This document shows positions 52,242 through 61,581 of a DNA stretch of 64,000 bases, one piece after another. The position numbers and the translations under genes were made by a program. The DNA lies in the NCBI RefSeq assembly GCF_001457435.1, contig NZ_LN881717.1, positions 505,896 to 569,895 of the forward strand, written 5' to 3'. This DNA comes from Actinobaculum massiliense (GTDB lineage Bacteria > Actinomycetota > Actinomycetes > Actinomycetales > Actinomycetaceae). The notes beneath the pieces were generated by a model. That model saw only the letters and a list, made by a program, of their open reading frames with translations, ran no database searches and was not told where the DNA came from. How positions within the stretch are numbered: the first letter of the stretch is position 1; each line of letters begins with the position of its first letter.

Positions 52242-53906
52242 TCACATTTCAGCCAAAATGTTCCGCTCACCCCTTGCACCCCGAGGCCACGGAGCGGCGC
52301 CCTGTTCCAATTGATTACGCGGGCCGCGGCGTCGCCTACCCCTTGAGATATCCGCCAACAAGAGTACAAAACTCGCGGTGACGATTCCAAATGCGGCAAA
52401 AACGGCGAAGCGAGGCCCCAGAGGTAAGCCACTCCAACCTCCTCCCTCTAGCTGGGCCCACATCCGCTGAGGAAAACTCCACAGGAAGGACAGCCAAACA
52501 GCATAGCTGGCTACCAGGTAAATAATTGCGAGGCCTCTGCCCAAAACGGCTGGCCATAGCCTGCTGGGCTTATTCGCAGCGGATACTCCATCCACGATCG
52601 CCGGCGAGACGGCTTGCTTGTCGTTGCCCCGGCGCTCGGCGTCGGCCCGCCGCTCGGCAAGCTCAGCGCGAGCCCAGCGCTCGGCAACCGAAGCGCAGGA
52701 GGCTACCAGGAGCGCGAAAACGAGCGGGAAGCTGTAGCGCATTTGCCACATATACCCCGCTTCTGCGTAAACCTGACCAGTCGCAACCACAATTGATAAC
52801 GGGAAGGCCGCTATACCCGCCGCGAGCGCAAGCTTCAGCCTCAACGATCCGAGCAGGAAGCCGCAAACCAGCGCACCCAGGAACGTGATTTCCGCGAGGT
52901 ATCGCGCCCAGGCCGGGATTGGGATCGAGGCCCAGGCCAAAATAGAACTCAAATGGAGCTGAAGATGCGAGAGGCTGTCCCCAAATAAAGCAAGGTAATC
53001 CGGGCTACCGCTGACGGGAATCGTCGCCTGCGCCACCCAGCGCCACAGGAGCCATATAAGGCAGGCGAGAGTAGCACTACCGAGGAGAATCCAGAACTCG
53101 CGGGTCAGTGAGAGACGCTTGAGTCCTCCCACTCCCAGCCACAAACAGAAAATGACGGAAACAATGATTGCCCAGAAGGGGCCAACCGGCCGGCTAAGAA
53201 TCCACAGAACCAGGAACGGCGCCATCACAATGAGTGCCCGGCGCGCATCTCCCAGCCGGGTGCCTTGAGCGTAAATGTGGATCAGCCGCACGAAAAGAAC
53301 GGAGTAAACCAGCGCGCAGCCCAATTCGAGCGCCTGCGGATTCAGAACGCTCCCCAGACTTAGCACGGTCGGAAACAAGGTAGCGCACAACAGTGTGGCC
53401 GCCCGCGGGCCCCAGGGGTGAATGCGCGCGAGGTTGCCGAGCGCGCATGTTATAAGTGCGCAGAAGAGAATTGCGGAGAGGATTCGTACGCAATATATCG
53501 CGGGAGCACCCGAGGCAATCAGCAGGGGCCAGCAGGTCAAAATGTAGTAGAGCGGCGGATAGTTGGCCGCCGTCGTCACCGTTTCGACGAGCGTCGTCCC
53601 CGAATTCAGATCGGGTAAATCGCAGACCGCGGGATTTTCCGGGTGGTCGTTCCAGCAGGCCATGTCTCCCGTCGCAAGGTAGCGCGGAGCACTAAGTCCG
53701 TCAGATTCCATCGGGCTTTGGCCGGTTACCACCGCGTACCCGTAGAGGAAGTGCGCCTGCTCATCGGGCCCCGCGAAGGGGAACGCCACCACAGACAAAC
53801 AACTTGTGAGCGCCGCTAAAAGAGCGAAGGTCCACAGATTTCGCCGCCAACGCGGATCACCACCGCTCGCCCCTCGCTTTAGCGCAAGCTTTCGCGATTT
53901 CCTCAT
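52242..53906 (-). CDS. DUF2142 family membrane protein
   Basis: This protein of about 554 residues has around 12 helices. The PDEQAHFLYGYAV motif after helix 1 is the DUF2142 hallmark and holds the acidic residues expected in a GT-C active site. DLPDLNSG and NYPPLYYILTCWP follow. ATG 53906 has GGGAGG close upstream; the frame opens at 53960. The tail is Arg/Glu-rich then basic. It is divergent from the GT2 gene at 54037 and is taken as an outer-face glycosyltransferase of the locus. Confidence 0.82.
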   Translation of the reverse strand: MRKSRKLALKRGASGGDPRWRRNLWTFALLAALTSCLSVVAFPFAGPDEQAHFLYGYAVVTGQSPMESDGLSAPRYLATGDMACWNDHPENPAVCDLPDLNSGTTLVETVTTAANYPPLYYILTCWPLLIASGAPAIYCVRILSAILFCALITCALGNLARIHPWGPRAATLLCATLFPTVLSLGSVLNPQALELGCALVYSVLFVRLIHIYAQGTRLGDARRALIVMAPFLVLWILSRPVGPFWAIIVSVIFCLWLGVGGLKRLSLTREFWILLGSATLACLIWLLWRWVAQATIPVSGSPDYLALFGDSLSHLQLHLSSILAWASIPIPAWARYLAEITFLGALVCGFLLGSLRLKLALAAGIAAFPLSIVVATGQVYAEAGYMWQMRYSFPLVFALLVASCASVAERWARAELAERRADAERRGNDKQAVSPAIVDGVSAANKPSRLWPAVLGRGLAIIYLVASYAVWLSFLWSFPQRMWAQLEGGGWSGLPLGPRFAVFAAFGIVTASFVLLLADISRGRRRRGPRNQLEQGAAPWPRGARGERNILAEM

Positions 53907-54024
53907 GGCCTCCCACTTTACGTTCCCCCACCGGTCTCTGGGGCTATCGGCAATTAGCATTCATCACGCTGAGTGTCTCATGTTAGGCCGCGCGCTCATT
54001 GCACACTTCGTGAAATATTGCCGG

Positions 54025-54030
54025 TAGTCT
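54025..54030 (+). promoter_or_regulatory. Candidate -10 box for leaderless GT2 gene
   Basis: TAGTCT ends six bases before GTG 54037. The hexamer agrees with TATAAT at four positions; no clear -35 is present. Confidence 0.45.
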
Positions 54031-54036
54031 TGGCCC

Positions 54037-54795
54037 GTGACCACAGAAAGTTTCGATGGGACCGGCTTGGTAGTTCTCATTCCCGCTTGGAATGAGCAAG
54101 AGTCCCTACCCTCCGTCCTGCATGAACTCCACGTGTGCGTTCCCAAAGCTGACGTTGTTGTGATCGACGACGGCTCTCGGGATCACACGTCTGAAATTGC
54201 CCGAGCCGAAGGCGCCACCGCCCTGACTCTCCCGATCAATATGGGCGTGGGCGGAGCGATGCGAACCGGATATCGCTACGCCTGGCGGGGTGGATACGAA
54301 CTGGCGGTGCAAGTGGATGCCGATGGGCAACACCGCCCCTCCGATATCGCACGACTCGTGGAGCGCATGCGCGAAACCAATGCCGACTTGGTAATCGGGG
54401 CACGGTTTGCGGGCGTCGGAAACTATCGCGTAAAAGGGCCGCGTGCATGGGCGATGTCATTTCTCTCGAGCATCCTCTCACGCATCAATAAAACTAAGCT
54501 GACGGACACCACCTCAGGTTTCAAGCTCACTAACCGGCACGCGATTCGCGTATTTTCCGATGAGATGCCGGCCGAATACCTCGGTGACACGATTGAGGCA
54601 CTCGTGATTGCCGCCAAACACGGCCTGCGCGTTGAGCAGGTGGGCGTTGATATGCGCGAACGGATTGCCGGCCAGCCCTCGCAAAGTCCCTGGAAGTCCG
54701 CAAAACTACTACTCCGCGGATTGATCTCGATGGCGGTAGCCGCCTCGCGCCCGCGCGCCAAAGAGTTGAATAAAAAGGAGGAAGGGCGCCAATGA
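54037..54795 (+). CDS. DPM1-like glycosyltransferase family 2
   Basis: This 252-residue enzyme has VVLIPAWNEQESLPS, VVIDDGSRDHT, INMGVGGAMRTGYRYA and VQVDADGQH (DxD), with DTTSGFKLTNR later. No strong helices are present, so it is a soluble polyprenol-phosphate sugar synthase type. The GTG 54037 start appears leaderless. It overlaps the DUF2304 gene by 4 bp. In many genomes these two genes are paired; DUF2304 is thought to anchor or assist the transferase. Confidence 0.88.
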   Translation: MTTESFDGTGLVVLIPAWNEQESLPSVLHELHVCVPKADVVVIDDGSRDHTSEIARAEGATALTLPINMGVGGAMRTGYRYAWRGGYELAVQVDADGQHRPSDIARLVERMRETNADLVIGARFAGVGNYRVKGPRAWAMSFLSSILSRINKTKLTDTTSGFKLTNRHAIRVFSDEMPAEYLGDTIEALVIAAKHGLRVEQVGVDMRERIAGQPSQSPWKSAKLLLRGLISMAVAASRPRAKELNKKEEGRQ

Positions 54796-55220
54796 GTGCG
54801 TGGATGGTCAGGCTACTTCCGATTATTGCAGCCATTTTCTTTTTGTTTTACTTGGGGTGGATGCTTCGCTCCCGCCGGCTGAAGCAGACGTATCTATATA
54901 TCTGGTTCATTATCGGGATTGGTCTGCTGGTGATAGCGATCTGGCCCCGCCTCCTGTTCTGGGCCTCGGACCTGCTGGGGTTCCAGCGCGCGTCCAATAT
55001 GATTTTGGTGGCAGCGTCCTTCATCCTGCTCATTATTTCCATTCAGCTTTCCACGGCTGTATCCGGATTGCAGGAAGACCGGCGGCGCCTTGTCGAAGAA
55101 ATTGCTATTCTCGATGCGCGGGTGCTCGCCCTCGAACAGACCCGCGCCGGCGAAGGGCAACCCCAGCCCGGCACCGCCTCCGACGCCTCCGAGAACCCTT
55201 CACCGCAACCCACTGCCTAA
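54792..55220 (+). CDS. DUF2304 family membrane protein
   Basis: This 142-residue protein has three helices (residues about 6-23, 38-55 and 68-85), with LRSRRLKQTYLYIW between the first two as in DUF2304. A coiled coil (LQEDRRRLVEEIAILDARVLALE) and a Pro/Ser tail follow. ATG overlaps the GT2 stop by 4 bp. It probably holds the glycosyltransferase at the membrane. Confidence 0.85.
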   Translation: MSAWMVRLLPIIAAIFFLFYLGWMLRSRRLKQTYLYIWFIIGIGLLVIAIWPRLLFWASDLLGFQRASNMILVAASFILLIISIQLSTAVSGLQEDRRRLVEEIAILDARVLALEQTRAGEGQPQPGTASDASENPSPQPTA

Positions 55221-55251
55221 GCGCTTTTCGCTTCGGGCCCGGAGAAATCAG

Positions 55252-56154
55252 CTACTCGCTATTCCCAACCGGGCCGAACGAGTGGCGCAGAAGCGCGCGC
55301 AATGCGTCGGCGTTTTTGAGGCGCAACGCCTTGGGAACCAGGGAGAGGGCATGCGCCCGCGAGGTGGCATAGAGCCCGGCGGCTCGCCGCGATTTCTTCC
55401 AGCCGCGTTTCTTGATCTCTTTGCCGACGCGCGCAAAATAATCGCGCTCTTCCGCAAACCGTGAGCCGTCAAGCAGCTTGACCGAAGAGACCGATTCGTC
55501 GTGGCGCCGATACCGGAATGTAACGTCCGGAAGCACCAGAAGCGTTCCGCCGGCCAACAAAATATCGATGACGACCCCAAGGTCGAGGACCACGTCGTAC
55601 CCATCGCGGAAAGGCGTGGCGGAAATCGTCTCCCGCTTGAAAGTCAAGGAGGGCCAGTACAGCCAATCCCCTACCAGAAGGCGCGAAGCAGCCTCATCCC
55701 CGCGCAAGAGCACCGGACCCTGCGCCGTCGAGGGACGCAAAAGGTACTTAATACGATCGGCTAAATTCCACCGGACCCGGCCGTTGGAACCAATGGTTTC
55801 CACATTCGGCTGGATAATGTCCGCTTCCGGATGCTCGCGTATCGCCCGTTCCATACCAGATACGTAGTTGGGTAGTAAAACATCATCGCTCCCCATCACC
55901 ATCAGGTAGTCGGAGGTAGCTAGCTCCACGGACTTTTCAAAATTACCCGCGACGCCGAGGTTCTCTTCGTTGACCATGTACGTGATTCGCGGATCGTCCA
56001 GTCGCTCAAAGTATTCGGGAACGGATGGATCACCGTACCGGTCATCAATAACGACCAGCCGCCAATTATCGCTGTCTTGAGCTAGAACCGATTCAACCGT
56101 CTGGAAAAGATAGGCCGGTTCTCCCCAGTAGGGAAGCATAATGTCAAAAGTCAT
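55252..56154 (-). CDS. Glycosyltransferase family 2
   Basis: This 300-residue enzyme has DIMLPYWGEPAYLFQTVESV, VVIDDRYGDPSV, NLGVAGNFEKSV and VMGSDDVLLP (metal site), then VLPDVTFRYRRH. Its ATG 56154 overlaps the upstream glycosyltransferase stop as ATGA, so the two are coupled. It is convergent with DUF2304. Substrates are unknown. Confidence 0.87.
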   Translation of the reverse strand: MTFDIMLPYWGEPAYLFQTVESVLAQDSDNWRLVVIDDRYGDPSVPEYFERLDDPRITYMVNEENLGVAGNFEKSVELATSDYLMVMGSDDVLLPNYVSGMERAIREHPEADIIQPNVETIGSNGRVRWNLADRIKYLLRPSTAQGPVLLRGDEAASRLLVGDWLYWPSLTFKRETISATPFRDGYDVVLDLGVVIDILLAGGTLLVLPDVTFRYRRHDESVSSVKLLDGSRFAEERDYFARVGKEIKKRGWKKSRRAAGLYATSRAHALSLVPKALRLKNADALRALLRHSFGPVGNSE

Positions 56155-56894
56155 CGACGTTCCTTTATCTCATGAATGCAGCGAACGAGCATTGCGCGCG
56201 AGGCGAGGGCTTGGCGCACGCCGCGCGGTTTGGAGGGCGAGGCGTTATCCTCGTGGAATCGGCGCAAGACCGTGCGCTCTTCACGGTGAATCATCTGCCC
56301 GCACAGATTTGCGTACAGTGCGATCCATAAATCGTGCGATTCCGAGAGGAATGCCGGGAACGGGAGTAAGCCGTCTTCCACCAACTCGCGCCGAAATCCC
56401 ATGGCGCAACCGTAGTAGGGCATATTTCCCGCCAGAATTCCGAGTACGTTGCGGTGGTTATGGTTCGACGACGCCGCCGTTAGGCTCCAATCCTTTTGGC
56501 CGTAGGGTCCGGGAATGACCGCGGGCCCACCGAGGGTTGCCAGATTAGAAGCCACGGCTCCCCCGTCTTGCCCCAGCACTTCCCGCAAGATCTGCACGTG
56601 ATCATCGGTCCATACGTCATCCTGATCCGAAAGCAAGATGTATCTGCCGTGGGAAGCGCGAATTGCCTGCTCGAATGTGCGCACGTAACCGTAGTTCACC
56701 TGGCGGGCGATCACCTGCACTCTTGGATCGTGTTCCGCGTACTGGCGCAAAACTTCGACGGTTCCATCCGTCGAGCAATCGTCAACGGCCACGATTTCGT
56801 CGTCGTCACCCAACTGAGAAAGGATCGAGTCCAGTTGCTCGGCCAGATATTTTTCCCCGTTATAGGTGGCCATGCACACGCTGACGTCCGTCAT
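56151..56894 (-). CDS. Glycosyltransferase family 2, rhamnosyltransferase-like
   Basis: This 247-residue enzyme has VSVCMATYNGEKYLAEQLDS, VAVDDCSTDGT, NYGYVRTFEQAI and LSDQDDVW, the metal-site motif common among streptococcal and actinobacterial rhamnan transferases. HDLWIALYA follows. GGAAGGCGAGT precedes ATG 56894. It is the first gene of a two-gene unit. Confidence 0.88.
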   Translation of the reverse strand: MTDVSVCMATYNGEKYLAEQLDSILSQLGDDDEIVAVDDCSTDGTVEVLRQYAEHDPRVQVIARQVNYGYVRTFEQAIRASHGRYILLSDQDDVWTDDHVQILREVLGQDGGAVASNLATLGGPAVIPGPYGQKDWSLTAASSNHNHRNVLGILAGNMPYYGCAMGFRRELVEDGLLPFPAFLSESHDLWIALYANLCGQMIHREERTVLRRFHEDNASPSKPRGVRQALASRAMLVRCIHEIKERR

Positions 56895-56988
56895 ACTCGC
56901 CTTCCTTTCACTCGCGTAAGGTTATCTTCGTCAAAACCCAACTTTATACGGCATGACCGCTCCTGGCCGCCATAAAAGGAGGCACACC

Positions 56989-58266
56989 ATGACCACGGTC
57001 GAACACTCGGATCAGGATTCGTCCCGCAGCTCCAACGTAACGGCGGTCGCCGGTAGCGCCATCGTTGCCGCATTAGCGGGTTTCTTCCTCACCGTGGTTT
57101 CCGCCCGTAGCCTCAACCTCGCAGACAACGCGGCTTTCCTTGTTTTCTGGTCTGCTTTCTCCGCTATCACGGCGGTCCTATCAGGGATTCAGAACGAAAC
57201 CACGCGGGCGGTCCGCCGCGCTTTTATTGCAGGAACCGAAACGCAAGAACGTAGCGAACGCCGCACCCGGCTCTTCCTTCTGATCGGCATGATCTCTCTG
57301 GCTGGTGTCCTGCTGGTTCTTGCCCTTATTCCGGCCTGGAATGCGATCTTCGGACCGCGAGTGAATCTTTTCGCCGCCGTCTGCGGGCTCGTCATCGTCG
57401 CCGCGGCCTACCCGGTCCACCTGGCGACGGTCGGTTCCCTCGCTGGGCTCAACAGCTGGAACCTTTTTGCTCTCCTCTCCGCCGCCGAGCCCATGGTACG
57501 TCTGATCCTTGCATTGATCGTGGGGTTTGCGGGCACGGGACTAGTGGGTTTCTACTTCGGTGTCACTTTGGCAACTCTCACCTGGGTTCTTTTCGGCATC
57601 TTCCCCCTCGTGCGTAAAGCCTGGCGGGTCGATGTTCCCCTCGGCTGGCGCGAGCTTGCGAGCCGTATGTTGCAGGCGATGGCCGCTACCGCTTTTTCCG
57701 CGGTGCTCATTAATGGCTTCCCCATTCTTATGAGCCTGACGACCGATCCGGTGGTCTACTCATCGGCGGCGCCGCTCGTAACGGCGGTGTCGGTGACCCG
57801 CGCACCGCTCCTTATGCCGTTAGTGGCCTTCCAGTCAATGATTATTACCGCGTTCGTTGACCATCCCGAAAGGGCCGGGGCAGCAATGGGCAAGCTTGCA
57901 GCCGCTATCGGGATGATTGCGGTAGCGGGCGGAATCGCCGCCTACTTCCTCGGCCCCTGGCTGATGCGCTTCATTTACGGGGCGAACTACGAGGTTGGCG
58001 GGGTTACCCTCGGCCTACTGGTTCTCGCCGCCGCATGCCTTGCTCTCCTCATGCTTGGCGGGGCGATTGCCCTCGCACTGGATCTGCACCGCTGGAATAT
58101 GGCGGGATGGGCCATCGCCGTGGTCATTGCGGTTCTGTGCATGCTCGGCCCCTGGAGCCTCCCGGTGAGAACTATTCTTGGTCTTGTAGCCGGTCCGCTG
58201 TGCGGTAGCGCCGTACACTACACGGCGATTTACCGAACGCTGGCGGTCCGAGCTCGTGTAGCGTAG
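56989..58266 (+). CDS. Wzx-like oligosaccharide flippase
   Basis: This 425-residue protein has about 12 to 14 helices. VTAVAGSAIVAALAGFFLTV near the N-terminus and the alternating helix pattern without large loops suit the MOP/Wzx flippase superfamily. AAAGGAGG six bases before ATG 56989 fixes the start; the frame opens at 56953. A flippase beside an ABC exporter means two possible transport routes in one locus. The family is assigned from shape and place, so moderately sure. Confidence 0.72.
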   Translation: MTTVEHSDQDSSRSSNVTAVAGSAIVAALAGFFLTVVSARSLNLADNAAFLVFWSAFSAITAVLSGIQNETTRAVRRAFIAGTETQERSERRTRLFLLIGMISLAGVLLVLALIPAWNAIFGPRVNLFAAVCGLVIVAAAYPVHLATVGSLAGLNSWNLFALLSAAEPMVRLILALIVGFAGTGLVGFYFGVTLATLTWVLFGIFPLVRKAWRVDVPLGWRELASRMLQAMAATAFSAVLINGFPILMSLTTDPVVYSSAAPLVTAVSVTRAPLLMPLVAFQSMIITAFVDHPERAGAAMGKLAAAIGMIAVAGGIAAYFLGPWLMRFIYGANYEVGGVTLGLLVLAAACLALLMLGGAIALALDLHRWNMAGWAIAVVIAVLCMLGPWSLPVRTILGLVAGPLCGSAVHYTAIYRTLAVRARVA

Positions 58267-59328
<1,062 letters not shown>

Positions 59329-59386
59329 AGGCCAGCCGGGCGAAGCGGGATGCTGAAACCCCGGCGATGACCGAAAACTGTAGCTC

Positions 59387-59427
59387 GAGGTGTGGGTGCG
59401 CAAAAATGCGTACCCACACCTCTTTTT
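59387..59427 (+). terminator. Rho-independent terminator after rmlB
   Basis: A 16-bp stem (59387-59402 with 59407-59422, one G-T pair) with an AAAA loop is followed by TTTTT. Confidence 0.93.
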
Positions 59428-59508
59428 AATCACATTTAGCCTTTTGCCGCGCCTACCCGGGCGTGATATGAACACATATGTCGGCACTCGACAATTTAAG
59501 GTTTGAAG

Positions 59509-60753
59509 ATGAAAAAATCATGTTTTGCACAAGGCTTGGTAGGAGGGATCGCACTCGCGCTGGTGGGCACCCAGCTCGGCGCTCCCGCGCAGGCCTCCGC
59601 TGATCCGCTGTCACCCGACCGGATCTACGAGAACGTCTACCATTTCAAGAATTCACTTTCCACCGGGATCGCGGATTTCGCCATTCGCTACGGTGACGAG
59701 AACGACGTCGCACTGGTTGGAGACTGGGACGGCAATAACACCGACACTCTTATGCTCCGCCGCGGAAATACCTTCCTCGGAATTAATGAGCACGCCACCG
59801 GAAATGCGGACTTTGTGTTCAAATACGGGGATGCTGGAGATGCGGTACTGGTGGGTGACTGGGACGGTGACGGCGTCGACACGATGATGGTGCGCCGCGG
59901 AAACACCTTCTTTGTTAAAAACGACCTAGAAACCGGAACCGCCGAATATGAATTCAAATACGGGGATGCCGGAGATGCCGTACTGGTAGGCGACTGGGAC
60001 GGCGACGGCGTCGACACGATCATGGTGCGCCGCGGAAACACCTTCTTTGTTAAAAACAACCTAAAAACCGGAACCGCCGAATATGAATTCAAATACGGGG
60101 ACGCCGGAGATGCCGTACTGGTAGGCGACTGGGACGGCGATAGCGTGGATACCATTACGATCCGCCGCGGTAACCGCTACCACGTGAGCAATAGGCTCCG
60201 CACCGGGATCGCGGAATGGAATTTTGCCTACGGCGACAGCGAGGATGCAACCTACGCCGGAGACTGGAACGGCGACGGAAAGTATTCGCTGCTGGTGCGC
60301 CACAGCCACCCGCGGCCCCGGCCCGTTCCCGCAGTCGACTCGGGCGGCACCCCGGTGATGGTCTATGGGACGCTGCGAACCGGCCAGGCAGCCGAATACG
60401 TGGTGCGCGGAACCTACAGCTCCAACACCGTGGCACGCGCTCCCCACCTGGAACTCTGGCTCACCTACAACAATCCGCTCTACCGCGTATGGCCGTGGGC
60501 CATTCCGGGAAACCAGGGCATGGTTGGCGAGGTACTTACCTTCCCGCATGCCACCTATAACGCCATGATTAACAAAATGGATCGCTGGGAGGGATACGTT
60601 CCGGGGCGCTCCCCTTCGCGGATGAACTACACCCGCGAGATCGTGGAAACTGACGCGGGCCCCGCTTACGTTTACGTCGCTACCCCCTGGCGTCAGGCTC
60701 AGGCAAAGCGCAACGGCCATATCGTCGCAACTGGAGATTTCACGAGGTACTAA
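59509..60753 (+). CDS. Secreted gamma-glutamylcyclotransferase-like protein with Asp-rich repeats
   Basis: This 414-residue protein has a signal peptide (GLVGGIALALVGTQLGAPAQASA) and then about five 45-residue repeats with core YGDAGDAVLVGDWDGDGVDT, VRRGNTFFVKN. The C-terminal 140 residues match the AIG2/GGCT fold: VMVYGTLRTGQ is the substrate loop, and MDRWEGYVPG contains the Glu in the place of the family's catalytic acid. YTREIVETDAGPAYVYV follows. GGCT proteins are usually cytosolic, so an exported one fused to surface repeats is unusual. ATG 59509 has AAGG seven bases upstream. Peptidoglycan gamma-D-glutamyl bonds are a speculative substrate. It is followed after two bases by a lipoprotein gene. 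Confidence 0.83.
   Translation: MKKSCFAQGLVGGIALALVGTQLGAPAQASADPLSPDRIYENVYHFKNSLSTGIADFAIRYGDENDVALVGDWDGNNTDTLMLRRGNTFLGINEHATGNADFVFKYGDAGDAVLVGDWDGDGVDTMMVRRGNTFFVKNDLETGTAEYEFKYGDAGDAVLVGDWDGDGVDTIMVRRGNTFFVKNNLKTGTAEYEFKYGDAGDAVLVGDWDGDSVDTITIRRGNRYHVSNRLRTGIAEWNFAYGDSEDATYAGDWNGDGKYSLLVRHSHPRPRPVPAVDSGGTPVMVYGTLRTGQAAEYVVRGTYSSNTVARAPHLELWLTYNNPLYRVWPWAIPGNQGMVGEVLTFPHATYNAMINKMDRWEGYVPGRSPSRMNYTREIVETDAGPAYVYVATPWRQAQAKRNGHIVATGDFTRY
59821..60160 (+). repeat. 135-bp near-identical tandem repeats inside the GGCT-like gene
   Basis: AAATACGGGG begins at 59821, 59956 and 60091, a period of exactly 135 bp (45 codons). Copies 1 and 2 and the start of copy 3 are nearly identical in DNA, including third positions, whereas repeats in the other two proteins have diverged. 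This points to recent duplication or gene conversion. Confidence 0.9.
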
Positions 60754-60755
60754 AA

Positions 60756-61415
60756 ATGAAGAAACAACGTCATACTCTTCTCGTTTTGGCCGCTCTGGGC
60801 CTGGCTTTGCCCGTGTTTTCCGGATGCTCGCAAGCCGACGCGGAAAACCCCTACCCCGATCCCATTCCGGCAGCTTCTTCGGCTCCGGCTGAGGGGCTTT
60901 TGCCCGAATCGCCCACTTCGCAGACCCCCGCGGATCCGGCCGTTGAAACCGCCCCCGGTGGGGATGTTATTGCCGAAGTGGGAGCTCCCATTGGCCTTTC
61001 GGTAGAAGACGGCACCAAATCAGTCTTCGAGTTGACCGTGAATGAAATGTACCTAGCCTCCACCTGCCCGTCGAAACTCGACGGTAGCGATGTGAGCCCC
61101 GAGAATGGCAAGTTCTTGGTCGCTGACGTCACCGCTTCGCTCGCGCCCGATTACGCGGAGCGGGAGCCCGATGCGCCGTTTCTGACGGTGGATCGCGATG
61201 CCTGGTACATCACCAATACCGCCGGGGTTATCGAAGAGGGCACTCTGACGGTCAAAGCCTACGAATGCTTCGGTGATAGTGAGGCGATCCAGCCCTTCGT
61301 GAATCCCGGCGAAACAGTGTCCGGAAAGATCGCGCTCGATACCGCGCTTGAGCACGGGTACCTTCACTACAACCCGTTCGGGGTACCCGGCTCCGGCTGG
61401 CGCTGGTCTTTCTAG
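60756..61415 (+). CDS. Lipoprotein, DUF4352-like
   Basis: This 219-residue exported lipoprotein has a signal ending LPVFSGC (lipobox Cys 24), then a Pro/Ser/Ala-rich linker to about residue 70. A beta-rich domain of about 130 residues follows. The domain has two Cys (ASTCPSK and AYECFGD) that could form a disulfide. FLVADVTASLAPDY and VSGKIALD resemble the DUF4352 immunoprotective-like fold. ATG 60756 follows the GGCT-like stop by two bases, so the pair is likely cotranscribed. Function is unknown. Confidence 0.8.
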   Translation: MKKQRHTLLVLAALGLALPVFSGCSQADAENPYPDPIPAASSAPAEGLLPESPTSQTPADPAVETAPGGDVIAEVGAPIGLSVEDGTKSVFELTVNEMYLASTCPSKLDGSDVSPENGKFLVADVTASLAPDYAEREPDAPFLTVDRDAWYITNTAGVIEEGTLTVKAYECFGDSEAIQPFVNPGETVSGKIALDTALEHGYLHYNPFGVPGSGWRWSF

Positions 61416-61523
61416 GAGCTATCCTCGGCTACGCCGGGCTTCTTCACCCCTTAGTAGCAAAGCTCGCACGACTTTCCAAAAACTGGTGGCTCGGCCCCGC
61501 GCTCGCCTCCAGGCACGATGTGT

Positions 61524-61546
61524 GGCCCCCGGCGGAACCGGGGGCC
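61524..61546. terminator. Bidirectional terminator-like hairpin
   Basis: GGCCCCCGG (61524-61532) pairs with CCGGGGGCC (61538-61546) around a five-base loop, between the convergent lipoprotein and amidase genes. TCTCTTT follows on the plus strand. Confidence 0.78.
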
Positions 61547-61581
61547 CCATCTCTTTACAGTGCCCTCAGGATGAAAGGTCT

